Below are positions 1 through 7,273 of a stretch of DNA of 11,850 nucleotides, in pieces. The translations under genes were made by a program, and so were the position numbers. The stretch spans positions 1 to 11,850 of the forward strand of contig JAENVT010000522.1 in the NCBI GenBank assembly GCA_016650435.1. The letters are read 5' to 3'. A model generated the notes under the pieces. The model did no database searches and was not told where the DNA came from. It was given only the letters and a program-made list of their open reading frames with translations. How positions within the stretch are numbered: position 1 is the stretch's first letter; each line of letters opens with the position of its first letter. This DNA comes from Ilumatobacteraceae bacterium. Its GTDB lineage: Bacteria > Actinomycetota > Acidimicrobiia > Acidimicrobiales > Ilumatobacteraceae.

Positions 1-6
1 AAGTCC

Positions 7-35
7 TTGACATCCCGGTTCGCGCGTGACATGTT
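7..35 (+). promoter_or_regulatory. Putative promoter of the galactoside operon
   Basis: A perfect -35 hexamer, TTGACA, lies at 7-12. Seventeen bases later is a weak -10 candidate, CATGTT (30-35), with three of six consensus matches. It would place transcription start near 42 and leave a leader of about 65 bases before the GTG at 107. The -10 candidate overlaps a short inverted repeat, GTGA (26-29) and TCAC (35-38), which could be part of an operator, but arms this short also arise by chance. The -35 match and spacing are seen directly; promoter function is inferred. Confidence 0.4.
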
Positions 36-95
36 CACCACTGCTCGTCCGACTTTGGGGCCGGACGCAACTGATCACATCCATCAGACATCCAC

Positions 96-109
96 GAGGG
101 GGAGCAGTG
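96..109 (+). promoter_or_regulatory. Ribosome binding site that decides the GTG start of the binding protein
   Basis: A purine-rich run with GAGG at 96-99, continuing to GGGGGAG by 104, lies just before a GTG at 107-109, with about seven bases between GAGG and the start. The upstream in-frame ATG at 26 has no comparable site. It would also add a polar segment before a normal Tat lipoprotein signal and would lie inside the putative promoter. This favours GTG 107. Confidence 0.6.
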
Positions 110-1504
110 TCAGAAGGCTACGAATTTTCACCGAGTCCACGCGACGTCGGTTTCAAGATCATCTCGCGACGCACGGTTCTCGCAGGCGCTGCTGGCGTCG
201 TCGGCGCCGGTCTGCTGGCGGCATGCGGTAGCGACTCGAAATCGTCGTCATCGTCGCCGGCAGCCTCCGGGGCACCTGGTGCGACCGCTGCGCCGGGTGG
301 CACCAACGCGCCCGCCGCGACAGACGCCGCCGGCACGGCTGCGCCAGCCGGCACCGGCGATGCCGTGACGATCGGTGTCTATGAGGCAACCGGCAAGAAC
401 CAAGAGGCATTCGTTGCCGGCCTTGATGCCACCGGCGTGCCGTACAAGGGCAACTTCGTCGACCACAACAGCTTCCAAGACAACATCACCGCATATCTGC
501 AGCAGCCCGACGACGTCTTCACCTGGTTCAGCGGATATCGCATGCGCTTCTTCGCCGACAAGGGTCTCACCGGCGACATCTCCGATGTCTGGGCCAAGCT
601 GCCCGATTTCTCCGACAGTTTCAAGGCTGCGTCGACCGGCAACGATGGCAAGCAGTATCTCGTTCCCTCTAGCTACTACCCATGGGCCGTGCACTACCGC
701 AAGAGCCTCTTCGCCGACAAGGGCTACACGATCCCGACGACGAAGGAGGAGCTGCTCGCACTGGCTCAGAAGATGAAAGACGACGGTCTGATTCCATTCG
801 CCTACGCCAACGACGGCAAGTGGCCGGTGCAAGGCACGTTCGACATCTTGAACCTGCGCCTCAACGGCTATCAGTTCCACGTCGATCTGCTTGCGGGCAA
901 GGAAGACTGGACGAGCGACAAGGTCAAGAACGTGTTCTCGACGTGGACGACACTGCTTCCGTTCCACCAGGAGAACCCGAACGGACGTACGTGGCAGGAA
1001 GCCGCCACCTCGTTGGAGAACAAGGAAGCCGGCATGTTCTTCCTGGGCACGTTCGTGGCGCAGAACTCGACTGATCCGGTCTATCTCGACGACCTCGACT
1101 TCTTCAACTATCCCGAGTTCGACGCGGCCATCGGCGCGACAGCGATCGACGCACCGATCGACGGTTTCATGATGGCTGCCAAGCCAAAGAATGCCGACGG
1201 TGCCAAAGCACTGTTGACCGGGATTGGCTCGGCCAAGTACATCGATGCCTATCTGGGTGTCAACCCTGCGTCGGTGGCGGCGAACACAAAGGCCGATACC
1301 TCGACGTACAACAAGATCCAGACGAAGTCGGCCGAACTCGTCGGCTCGGCGAAGTTCGTCTCGCAGTTCCTCGACCGTGACACCAGTCCGGATTTTGTCT
1401 CGAACGTCATCGGTGATGCGTTCGCCAACTTCCACGCCGACCCGACCCAGATCGACTCGATCCTGTCGAACATCGAAGCTCAAAAGTCGACCTATCTCGG
1501 CTGA
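107..1504 (+). CDS. ABC sugar transporter substrate-binding lipoprotein (Tat type)
   Basis: Extracellular solute-binding protein of a CUT1 carbohydrate importer, 465 residues from the GTG at 107. The N-terminus carries a twin-arginine motif (SRRTVL, residues 20-25), an Ala/Gly/Val-rich hydrophobic core and the lipobox LAAC, so Cys40 is the predicted lipidated residue. This suggests Tat export folded and anchoring on the outer face of the membrane. Residues 41-86 are a low-complexity Ser/Ala/Gly/Pro/Thr linker; the binding domain begins near VTIGVYE (residue 87) and has the family look, including a late APIDGF segment. Two permease genes and a beta-galactosidase follow in the same direction, so a galactoside such as lactose is the likeliest ligand. 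That is inferred from neighbours; the sequence does not show the ligand. A longer form from ATG 26 is possible but less likely. Confidence 0.9.
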   Translation: MSEGYEFSPSPRDVGFKIISRRTVLAGAAGVVGAGLLAACGSDSKSSSSSPAASGAPGATAAPGGTNAPAATDAAGTAAPAGTGDAVTIGVYEATGKNQEAFVAGLDATGVPYKGNFVDHNSFQDNITAYLQQPDDVFTWFSGYRMRFFADKGLTGDISDVWAKLPDFSDSFKAASTGNDGKQYLVPSSYYPWAVHYRKSLFADKGYTIPTTKEELLALAQKMKDDGLIPFAYANDGKWPVQGTFDILNLRLNGYQFHVDLLAGKEDWTSDKVKNVFSTWTTLLPFHQENPNGRTWQEAATSLENKEAGMFFLGTFVAQNSTDPVYLDDLDFFNYPEFDAAIGATAIDAPIDGFMMAAKPKNADGAKALLTGIGSAKYIDAYLGVNPASVAANTKADTSTYNKIQTKSAELVGSAKFVSQFLDRDTSPDFVSNVIGDAFANFHADPTQIDSILSNIEAQKSTYLG

Positions 1505-1518
1505 CTAGGCTTTCCACC

Positions 1519-2505
1519 GTGTCAACGGATGTAACGACGGCGCCTCGAAAGGGGCGCCGTCGCCGCTATTCGCAATTGTCGCGACGCGACAAGATCGCGC
1601 TCTCATTGTTCGCCGGTGTGCCGACGGTCATTCACATCGTGTTCGTGTGGATACCCGCCATCAGCACGATCGTGCTGTCGTTCACCAATTGGGATGGACT
1701 GAAGCTCGGCACTTGGAAGCTCACCGGCTTCAGCAACTACTGGGCTGTCTTCACCGTTTTCGACAACAGGTTCTTCCCGGCGTTCTTCAACAACCTCATC
1801 CTGTTGGTGTTCCTGTCGATCTGCAGTGCCATCGGTGTGCTCTTCGCCTACCTGCTGGACAAGAACATTCGTGGCTCGGCCATCTATCAAAGCGTGTTCT
1901 ACATGCCCGTGGTGTTGTCGCTCGCCGTCGTCGGTTTCATCTGGAAGGGCGTGATGTGGTCGCCCAGGCAGGGCATGTTCAACGTGATCCTCGGGCGCAC
2001 TGCCCAAGGCGACCAGATCGACTGGGTGGGCAATGCCCAGAAGATCTTCACCTTCCGGGTGCCGGGTCTCGATACGCCCATCGGGCTGTCGAAGAACTTT
2101 GCCGCGCTCCTGATCGCGTTGGCGTGGCGGCACATCGGTTATGTGATGGTGCTGTACCTCGCCGGGCTGAAGAGTGTCGATCCGTCGTTGCGCGAAGCGG
2201 CGGCGATCGACGGTTGCAACGAATGGCAGAGCTTCCGTCGTGTCGTCTTTCCGGTGATGAAGCCGATCAACGTGGTGGTCTTCGTCATCACCGTTATCGA
2301 AGCATTGCGCGCTTTCGACATCATCTTCGCCCTGAAGAAACCGCCAGGCACAGAGGTGCTCGGCATCTTGGTGCGCGACAACCTGGTCGGCGAGGGCGGG
2401 GGCCACGTCGGCCTCGGCTCGAGCTACGGAGTGATTCTCTTGATGTTGTGTCTTGGTTTCATCATCTGGTACTTGGTCAACAACTACCGCGAGAACGAAG
2501 CATGA
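1519..2505 (+). CDS. ABC sugar transporter permease, MalF/UgpA-like
   Basis: Integral membrane subunit of the sugar importer, 328 residues. A basic cytoplasmic N-terminus (Arg/Lys-rich, residues 10-25) leads into a first membrane segment at about 26-55. Further segments follow at about 93-113 and 122-146, with more towards the C-terminus, as expected for the roughly six-helix MalF-type fold. The EAA loop that docks the ATPase starts at Glu226 (EAAAIDG, then a downstream FP). It begins with GTG 14 bases after the binding-protein stop and has no clear Shine-Dalgarno sequence, so it is probably translated by coupling. It should pair with the next gene as a heterodimer. No ATPase gene accompanies the pair, so a shared MsmK/MalK-type ATPase is inferred. 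Confidence 0.9.
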   Translation: MSTDVTTAPRKGRRRRYSQLSRRDKIALSLFAGVPTVIHIVFVWIPAISTIVLSFTNWDGLKLGTWKLTGFSNYWAVFTVFDNRFFPAFFNNLILLVFLSICSAIGVLFAYLLDKNIRGSAIYQSVFYMPVVLSLAVVGFIWKGVMWSPRQGMFNVILGRTAQGDQIDWVGNAQKIFTFRVPGLDTPIGLSKNFAALLIALAWRHIGYVMVLYLAGLKSVDPSLREAAAIDGCNEWQSFRRVVFPVMKPINVVVFVITVIEALRAFDIIFALKKPPGTEVLGILVRDNLVGEGGGHVGLGSSYGVILLMLCLGFIIWYLVNNYRENEA

Positions 2506-3401
2506 GCGCCCAACTGACCGTTGTGAAGCGCCAGCCGCGGCGGGCGAAGCTGTGGCGCATCGCGCTGTACGCCTTCCTGACGTCAATGGCGTTGTTGTGG
2601 CTGGTGCCAGTGGCCGGCGCGATCTACGCGTCGCTGCGGCCGTACAGCGAGACACAGAAGCTCGGCATCTTCTCGCTGCCGAAAACGTTCACCTTCCAGA
2701 ACTACAGGAATGCGTTCAACCAGGGTGGCATGGGCCGAGCCTTTGGCAACACGATGTTCATCGTCATTCCCTCGCTGGTCTTGATCCTGTTCCTCTCGAG
2801 CGCAATGGCATTTGCTGTCAGCCGTTTTTCATGGCGTTTCAACGTGACCCTGTTGCTGGTCTTCACCGCAGGCAATCTGCTGCCGCCGCAAGTGCTCTTC
2901 CAGCCGCTGTTCCAGATGTTCAAGGCGATGCCGTGGCCCGATTTCTTGAGCGACACGAACACGGGCAACTTGCTCGGCACGAAGATCGCCGTCATCATCG
3001 TCCACGTCGCGTTCCAGACCGGCTTCTGCACCTTCGTGCTCAGCAACTACATGAAGACCATTCCGAAGGAGTTGGGCGAGGCGGCGATGGTCGACGGCGC
3101 CACGGTGGTTCGTCAGTTCTTCCAGGTCGTGATGCCTCTGTGTCGACCAGCGTTGGCTGCGTTGGCCACACTGGAATTCACATGGCTGTACAACGACTTC
3201 TTCTGGGCCGTCGTCTTGTTGAACCAGGGCGACCAGCGACCGATCACTTCATCCATCGCCAACCTCGGCGGACAGTTCTTCAGCGACGACAACCTCATCG
3301 CCGCGGCTTCGATGATCATCGCCGTCCCCACGCTGGTGGTTTACCTCGCGCTGCAGCGACACTTCATCAGCGGCTTGACGCTTGGTGCCAACAAGGGGTG
3401 A
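2502..3401 (+). CDS. ABC sugar transporter permease, MalG/UgpE-like
   Basis: Second membrane subunit, 299 residues. The start ATG overlaps the stop of the upstream permease (ATGA, 2502-2505), typical of coupled translation and fixed subunit ratio. A basic N-terminus precedes the first membrane segment at about 19-45, followed by a periplasmic-type loop and further helices from about 84 onward. The ATPase-docking EAA loop starts at Glu193 (EAAMVDG, then VMP). The C-terminus ends in the motif FISGLTLGANKG, which closely resembles the usual end of this family (F..G...GA.KG). With the preceding permease it forms the channel of the CUT1 importer. Confidence 0.92.
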   Translation: MSAQLTVVKRQPRRAKLWRIALYAFLTSMALLWLVPVAGAIYASLRPYSETQKLGIFSLPKTFTFQNYRNAFNQGGMGRAFGNTMFIVIPSLVLILFLSSAMAFAVSRFSWRFNVTLLLVFTAGNLLPPQVLFQPLFQMFKAMPWPDFLSDTNTGNLLGTKIAVIIVHVAFQTGFCTFVLSNYMKTIPKELGEAAMVDGATVVRQFFQVVMPLCRPALAALATLEFTWLYNDFFWAVVLLNQGDQRPITSSIANLGGQFFSDDNLIAAASMIIAVPTLVVYLALQRHFISGLTLGANKG

Positions 3402-3435
3402 ATTCGTTGTTGACCAATTCTTTGCGAGCGCGCTG

Positions 3436-6390
3436 ATGCTGCCTGTCATCGGACAGTTCCGGCCATGGACCGACCCGACGGTCACCGCGATCGGCCGGCT
3501 GCCGATGCACGTGCCGTTGGCGAGTGCGGATCGGCGATCGCTCGACGGGTCGTGGTCGTTCGCTCTCTTCGATCATCCCGACGTCGTACCGGAGGCCGCG
3601 ATCACCGGCGAGTTGCCTTCGTCGTTGGACACCGCAATCACGACTGTCACGGTTCCCGGCAACTGGACGATGCAGGACACCGGCGACTACCCGCACTACA
3701 CCAACGTGCAGATGCCCTTCCGCGGGCCGCCTCCAACCTTGCCGGACCGAGATACGACTGGGCTGTATCGAACCACGTTCGCTGTGCCGCGCGCCTGGAA
3801 GGGCACGCAGATCGTGTTGCAGGTCGGCGGTGCCGAGAGCGTGCACGCGGTGTACGTCAACGGCGTCTTCGTGGGGTACGGCACCGACAGCCGTCTGCCG
3901 AGCGAGTACGACGTGTCGAGATATGTGGCCACGGGCAAGACGAACGACCTCGCGATCGTCGTCATCCGATACAGCGCCGGTAGCTACATCGAGGACCAGG
4001 ATCAGTGGTGGATGGCTGGTCTACATCGACCCGTTCACATCGAATCGCGGCCCCTCGTCCACATCGGCGACGTGCGTTGCGACAGCGACTACGACCCCGC
4101 CACTGGCGAAGGCAGTGTGAAGGTCGTGACCGAGGTTGCGTTTGGCACCAAACCCGAACCCGGATGGACCGTACGCACCGCGCTCTACACCCCGAAGGGT
4201 CGCGTCGTCGGCAAGCCTCCGACATCACCAGTCCCCCATGTCTTCGCCGCGCCACTCGTCTTCACCGGACACACCGTCGAGGAGCGGTGGACAGTGCCGT
4301 CATGCGCGCCATGGTCGGCCGAGGCGCCAAGCCTCTACGAGGTCACGTGCGAGTTGTTCAATCCTGACGGAACGCTCGTCGAGACGTCGACGCACCGTAT
4401 CGGTCTGCGCCGTGTCGAGGTGGCCGACCGCCAACTGCTGGTCAACGGTCAGCCGATCTGGATCTTCGGTGTCAATCGCCACGATCACCACCCGGATCGC
4501 GGCAAGGCCGTCAACGCCGACGACATCCGCCGAGACCTGCAGGCGATGCGCAGCCACAACATCATCGCCGTGCGTACCTGTCACTACCCGAATGCCAACG
4601 TGCTCTACGACCTGTGCGACGAGTTGGGTATGTACGTCATCGACGAAGCGAACATCGAGAGCCACGCGTACAACACCAGCATCTGCGATGACCCTCAGTA
4701 CCGAGCAGCGTTTCTCGAACGTGCCGCACGAATGGTGCAGCGCGACCGAAATCATCCGTCGATCATCCTGTGGAGCCTCGGCAACGAGAGCGGATATGGA
4801 TCGAATCACGATGCCATTGCCGGATGGATCCGGCGCGTCGACCCAAGCCGCCCGCTGCACTACGAGGGCGGGGTCATGCACGGCGACGGCAACCTGCTGC
4901 CGCGGTCTATGGGCAACTGGGTCGGTGGCGGCCTACACGCCAGCGATATCACTTGCCCGATGTATCCGCAGATCGAGAACATTCGCCAATACGGCGCCGA
5001 TGGAGTCGGTCCCCGCCCGTTGATCATGTGCGAGTACAGCCATGCGATGGGAAACTCCAATGGCTCGCTCGCCGACTATTGGGAGACCATAACGTCGACG
5101 CCTGGTTTGCAGGGCGGGTTCATCTGGGAGTGGAAGGATCACGGCTTGCGGCGCGAATTGCCTGATGGCAGTGTCCGGCTCGCGTACGGTGGCGACTTTG
5201 GCGACACGCCGCACGACGGCAACTTCGTTGCCGATGGATTGATGTCGGCCGATGTCGAACCGCATCCAGCGATGCGTGAGGTTGCGTGGGTCTATCGACC
5301 GGTGACCGTGTCATTGCACGGTGGAGCGAGGGCCCGATCGTTGCGGATCACCAACCGCAGATCGTTCGTCGGGCTCGACGATCTGGTCGCCTCGTGGGAG
5401 CTCTTGGTGGCCGGTGCAGTAGTCAAACATGGCCGGTTGCGAGTGCCTCCGGTTGATCCCAGCACTTCGGTAACGGTGCCATTGCCATGCGCCTTGCCGC
5501 GCGGCCACGACGAGGTGCATCTGACGGTTCGTTGGCATTCTCGCCGCGCCACATGGTGGGCTCCGAAAGACCACCTCGTCTCCTGGGACCAGGTCGAGTT
5601 GCGTGCCCCTGCCCGCCCGGTACGTCCTCGAGCCCATCGGTCGGCAGCCACATTGGCGCCCGAGATCGACGATCTGTTGGTGCTGCCGGTCGAACTGGCG
5701 TTGTGGCGGGCAGCTACCGACAACGACGGGTTCAAGCTGATGCCGGCATTGTCCGAACGACTGGGTGTCGGCGGTCAGGCGTTGCGGCTGTGGAAGGAAG
5801 CCGGCGTCCCCGACACGCCGGCGGATCAATTGGTCGACCATCGCGTCGATCGCAGCGTTGCGCAAGACGGCCGCGCTGTGGTCTTTCGGCACCGCGTCCG
5901 CGTAGCTGCCGCGCTCGTCGACCTGCCGCGGATCGGGGTTCGATTCTCGCTTCCCGGTCGGTTCCGCGACCTGCGTTGGTTCGGTCGTGGCCCGCACGAG
6001 AACTATCCCGATCGCAACGCCTCGGCGATGCTCGGCGAGTGGACGGCCGTACCTGATCTGCCGCCGTATCTGGTCCCGCAAGAGTTTGGCCTGCGCACCG
6101 ACACGCGATGGCTGGAATGCATCGACAAGGAATCCGGCGATGTATTGCGTGTCGACGTCCTGGAGCCGGTTTCCCTGCACATGTCGGCCACCAACTACCG
6201 CGCGGAGGATCTGTACGCCGCGGCGAACGAGGCCGATCTGTGGCCTCGCGACGAGCTTGTCGTGCACCTCGACGTCGCCCATCGCGGCCTCGGCACTGCC
6301 AGCTGCGGCCCCGACGTGCTCCCGCAATATCGCCTCGCCGCCGGCGACTATTCCTTCTCCTACCGCCTCAGCCTCCTTCAAACCACCTGA
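3436..6390 (+). CDS. lacZ: Beta-galactosidase, glycoside hydrolase family 2 (LacZ type)
   Basis: Hydrolyses terminal beta-D-galactosides such as lactose; 984 residues from ATG 3436, against 1023 in E. coli. No signal peptide is visible, so it is cytoplasmic. In order: a sugar-binding jelly-roll domain (GNW near 75-77, EDQDQWW around Asp187), an immunoglobulin-like domain, the TIM barrel and a C-terminal Bgal_small domain. Active-site matches are NRHDHHP (347-353), His383 in CHYPN, the Mg ligands Glu408 and His410 in DEANIESH, acid/base Glu451 in WSLGNES, and nucleophile Glu533 in CEYSHAMGNS. LWRAATDND (756-764) and GPHENYPDR (852-860) mark the last domain, and RGLGTASCGPD near the end is typical of non-enteric LacZ. 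An in-frame TTG at 3382 would overlap the permease gene; ATG 3436, 34 bases past its stop, better fits the family N-terminus, though its ribosome site is weak. Confidence 0.95.
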   Translation: MLPVIGQFRPWTDPTVTAIGRLPMHVPLASADRRSLDGSWSFALFDHPDVVPEAAITGELPSSLDTAITTVTVPGNWTMQDTGDYPHYTNVQMPFRGPPPTLPDRDTTGLYRTTFAVPRAWKGTQIVLQVGGAESVHAVYVNGVFVGYGTDSRLPSEYDVSRYVATGKTNDLAIVVIRYSAGSYIEDQDQWWMAGLHRPVHIESRPLVHIGDVRCDSDYDPATGEGSVKVVTEVAFGTKPEPGWTVRTALYTPKGRVVGKPPTSPVPHVFAAPLVFTGHTVEERWTVPSCAPWSAEAPSLYEVTCELFNPDGTLVETSTHRIGLRRVEVADRQLLVNGQPIWIFGVNRHDHHPDRGKAVNADDIRRDLQAMRSHNIIAVRTCHYPNANVLYDLCDELGMYVIDEANIESHAYNTSICDDPQYRAAFLERAARMVQRDRNHPSIILWSLGNESGYGSNHDAIAGWIRRVDPSRPLHYEGGVMHGDGNLLPRSMGNWVGGGLHASDITCPMYPQIENIRQYGADGVGPRPLIMCEYSHAMGNSNGSLADYWETITSTPGLQGGFIWEWKDHGLRRELPDGSVRLAYGGDFGDTPHDGNFVADGLMSADVEPHPAMREVAWVYRPVTVSLHGGARARSLRITNRRSFVGLDDLVASWELLVAGAVVKHGRLRVPPVDPSTSVTVPLPCALPRGHDEVHLTVRWHSRRATWWAPKDHLVSWDQVELRAPARPVRPRAHRSAATLAPEIDDLLVLPVELALWRAATDNDGFKLMPALSERLGVGGQALRLWKEAGVPDTPADQLVDHRVDRSVAQDGRAVVFRHRVRVAAALVDLPRIGVRFSLPGRFRDLRWFGRGPHENYPDRNASAMLGEWTAVPDLPPYLVPQEFGLRTDTRWLECIDKESGDVLRVDVLEPVSLHMSATNYRAEDLYAAANEADLWPRDELVVHLDVAHRGLGTASCGPDVLPQYRLAAGDYSFSYRLSLLQTT

Positions 6391-6434
6391 GTCGCGTTCG
6401 CTGACCGCGTCGCTGGAAATCGTGATTGGAGAAC

Positions 6435-6473
6435 TGTTGTCGGTCCGCACGTGCTTGGTGCGGTGAGACAACA
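6435..6473. terminator. Imperfect hairpin between convergent genes, possible bidirectional terminator
   Basis: TGTTGTC (6435-6441) pairs with GACAACA (6467-6473), and CCGCAC (6445-6450) pairs with GTGCGG (6458-6463). A 3x3 internal mismatch separates the two helices, and the loop is seven bases (6451-6457). It lies in the 102-base gap between the ends of the beta-galactosidase and the convergent methyltransferase, where transcription from both sides should stop. No U-tract follows on either strand, so it is not a canonical intrinsic terminator. The rest of the gap shows nothing recognisable. Confidence 0.4.
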
Positions 6474-6492
6474 CTTCGGCGGTGGCCGGCGG

Positions 6493-7131
6493 CTACACGT
6501 TTGGTGCCGGCCGACGGGCCCAAAACAGCGAGTGGCCGCTGGAGCCCTCAGGGACGAATCTCTGCTCAGCGACCTCGAGTCCTGCGGTGACCATCAACGT
6601 TCGGTAGGACTCGGCATCAAGCTGGCTCCACCACATCGTCTTGGCGCCACCCAGCCACCGTTCTTGCGAGCCGGTCCAGGCCTCTTGACCGGCCGTTATG
6701 AGTAGCCAACCACCTGGGCGAAGCCATGCGGCGATCTTCGTGATCAGCGCTGGCTGGAGTTCCCGCGGAACGTGGATGATGGCGTACAGGCACACGATCG
6801 CTTCAAACGATGCCGCCGGAAACTGAAGGCGTGTGAAGTCGTCTCGAAGAAACTGGGCAGCAGGCACAAGTTGTCGAGCGCGTTCGATCTGCACCTCGCT
6901 GATATCAACCCCGGTCACGTCGTAGCCCGCTAAAGATAGATCTCTCGCCAGTGGCACGCCGCAGCCGCAGCCGAGGTCGAGCACAGTGCCCGGCGGTGGC
7001 ATGCGCTCATTCAGCTCAGCGAGCCAGGCGACGTAGTCGGCCGGTGAGTCGTCATCGCCGCGATATCGGTAAGAGACATCGTCGTACCCCTGGCGGACGA
7101 TGTCCAGGGGATCCGGATTGCCAGCGATCAA
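6493..7131 (-). CDS. Class I SAM-dependent methyltransferase, substrate unknown
   Basis: Small-molecule-type methyltransferase with a Rossmann fold, about 212 residues from a proposed TTG at 7131. Motif I is VLDLGCGCG (50-58), and the acidic residue that binds the SAM ribose is Asp76 in VTGVDIS. DDF follows, then the strand FEAIVCLYAIIHV and the post-motif WLRPGGWLLIT. An N-terminal stretch like IVRQGYDDVSYRYRG is common in SAM methyltransferases of the Methyltransf_11/25 type. The start is uncertain: the frame stays open back to 7401 but would then run head-on into gatC, and no in-frame ATG or GTG lies closer. The TTG has no good Shine-Dalgarno sequence and overlaps the stop of a 25-codon mini-ORF. 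Neither neighbour suggests a substrate, so no specific reaction is assigned. Confidence 0.8.
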   Translation of the reverse strand: MIAGNPDPLDIVRQGYDDVSYRYRGDDDSPADYVAWLAELNERMPPPGTVLDLGCGCGVPLARDLSLAGYDVTGVDISEVQIERARQLVPAAQFLRDDFTRLQFPAASFEAIVCLYAIIHVPRELQPALITKIAAWLRPGGWLLITAGQEAWTGSQERWLGGAKTMWWSQLDAESYRTLMVTAGLEVAEQRFVPEGSSGHSLFWARRPAPNV

Positions 7132-7158
7132 CCAGTCTTTCGCACTTGCGAGCCAACC

Positions 7159-7198
7159 GGGCAGCCCCAGAACGGTACGTAGCGTTCCGGGGCTGCCC
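7159..7198. repeat. Strong 16-bp inverted repeat in the divergent intergenic region
   Basis: Left arm 7159-7174 (GGGCAGCCCCAGAACG) pairs with right arm 7183-7198 (CGTTCCGGGGCTGCCC), with 15 of 16 pairs matching and an eight-base loop (GTACGTAG). The single mismatch (A7169/C7188) becomes a G-U wobble in a minus-strand transcript, so a methyltransferase leader RNA would form an unbroken 16-pair stem 28 bases before its proposed start. No U-tract follows on either strand. It could be a leader structure, a palindromic intergenic repeat or a protein-binding site. The symmetry is seen directly; function is unknown. Confidence 0.75.
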
Positions 7199-7238
7199 GA
7201 TTCATCGCTGCGGAACGCCGTAGCTCCTATTGGGCGGG

Positions 7239-7265
7239 TTGATCTCCAGGACTGGCCTCTAGCAT
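7239..7265 (+). promoter_or_regulatory. Putative gatCAB promoter
   Basis: TTGATC (7239-7244) and TAGCAT (7260-7265) make a plausible -35/-10 pair with a short 15-base spacer. TAGCAT fits the actinobacterial TANNNT -10 pattern. Transcription would start about 6-8 bases further on, almost at the GTG of gatC at 7274, implying a very short leader or none. That agrees with the lack of a clear Shine-Dalgarno sequence there. It is inferred from spacing and consensus only. Confidence 0.35.
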
Positions 7266-7273
7266 CGGTGGCT

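Noticed and set aside
71..87. CTGAT/ATCAG inverted repeat in the operon leader as an operator or riboswitch
   Set aside because: Five-base arms with a seven-base loop are expected by chance, and no riboswitch core can be recognised in the leader.
26..106. Longer binding-protein start at ATG 26
   Set aside because: It lacks a ribosome site, overlaps the putative promoter and adds a non-signal segment before a normal Tat lipoprotein signal. GTG 107 has a strong purine-rich site and gives a standard N-terminus.
248..1483. Long minus-strand open frame opposite the binding protein
   Set aside because: A shadow frame caused by codon bias: Arg/Val-rich, no motif, and fully antisense to a confident gene.
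1603..2655. Minus-strand open frame opposite the two permeases
   Set aside because: Rich in His, Arg, Asp and Glu, as expected from reading membrane-protein codons in antisense; no motif.
3382..3435. TTG 3382 as the beta-galactosidase start
   Set aside because: It would overlap the end of the permease gene and add a segment unlike family N-termini; ATG 3436 fits better.
5311..6474. Minus-strand 387-residue open frame opposite the beta-galactosidase
   Set aside because: Antisense to conserved beta-galactosidase coding sequence, with no domain I recognise and low-complexity composition.
7159..7198. Palindrome as a canonical intrinsic terminator
   Set aside because: No run of T follows the stem on either strand, and it lies upstream, not downstream, of both flanking genes.
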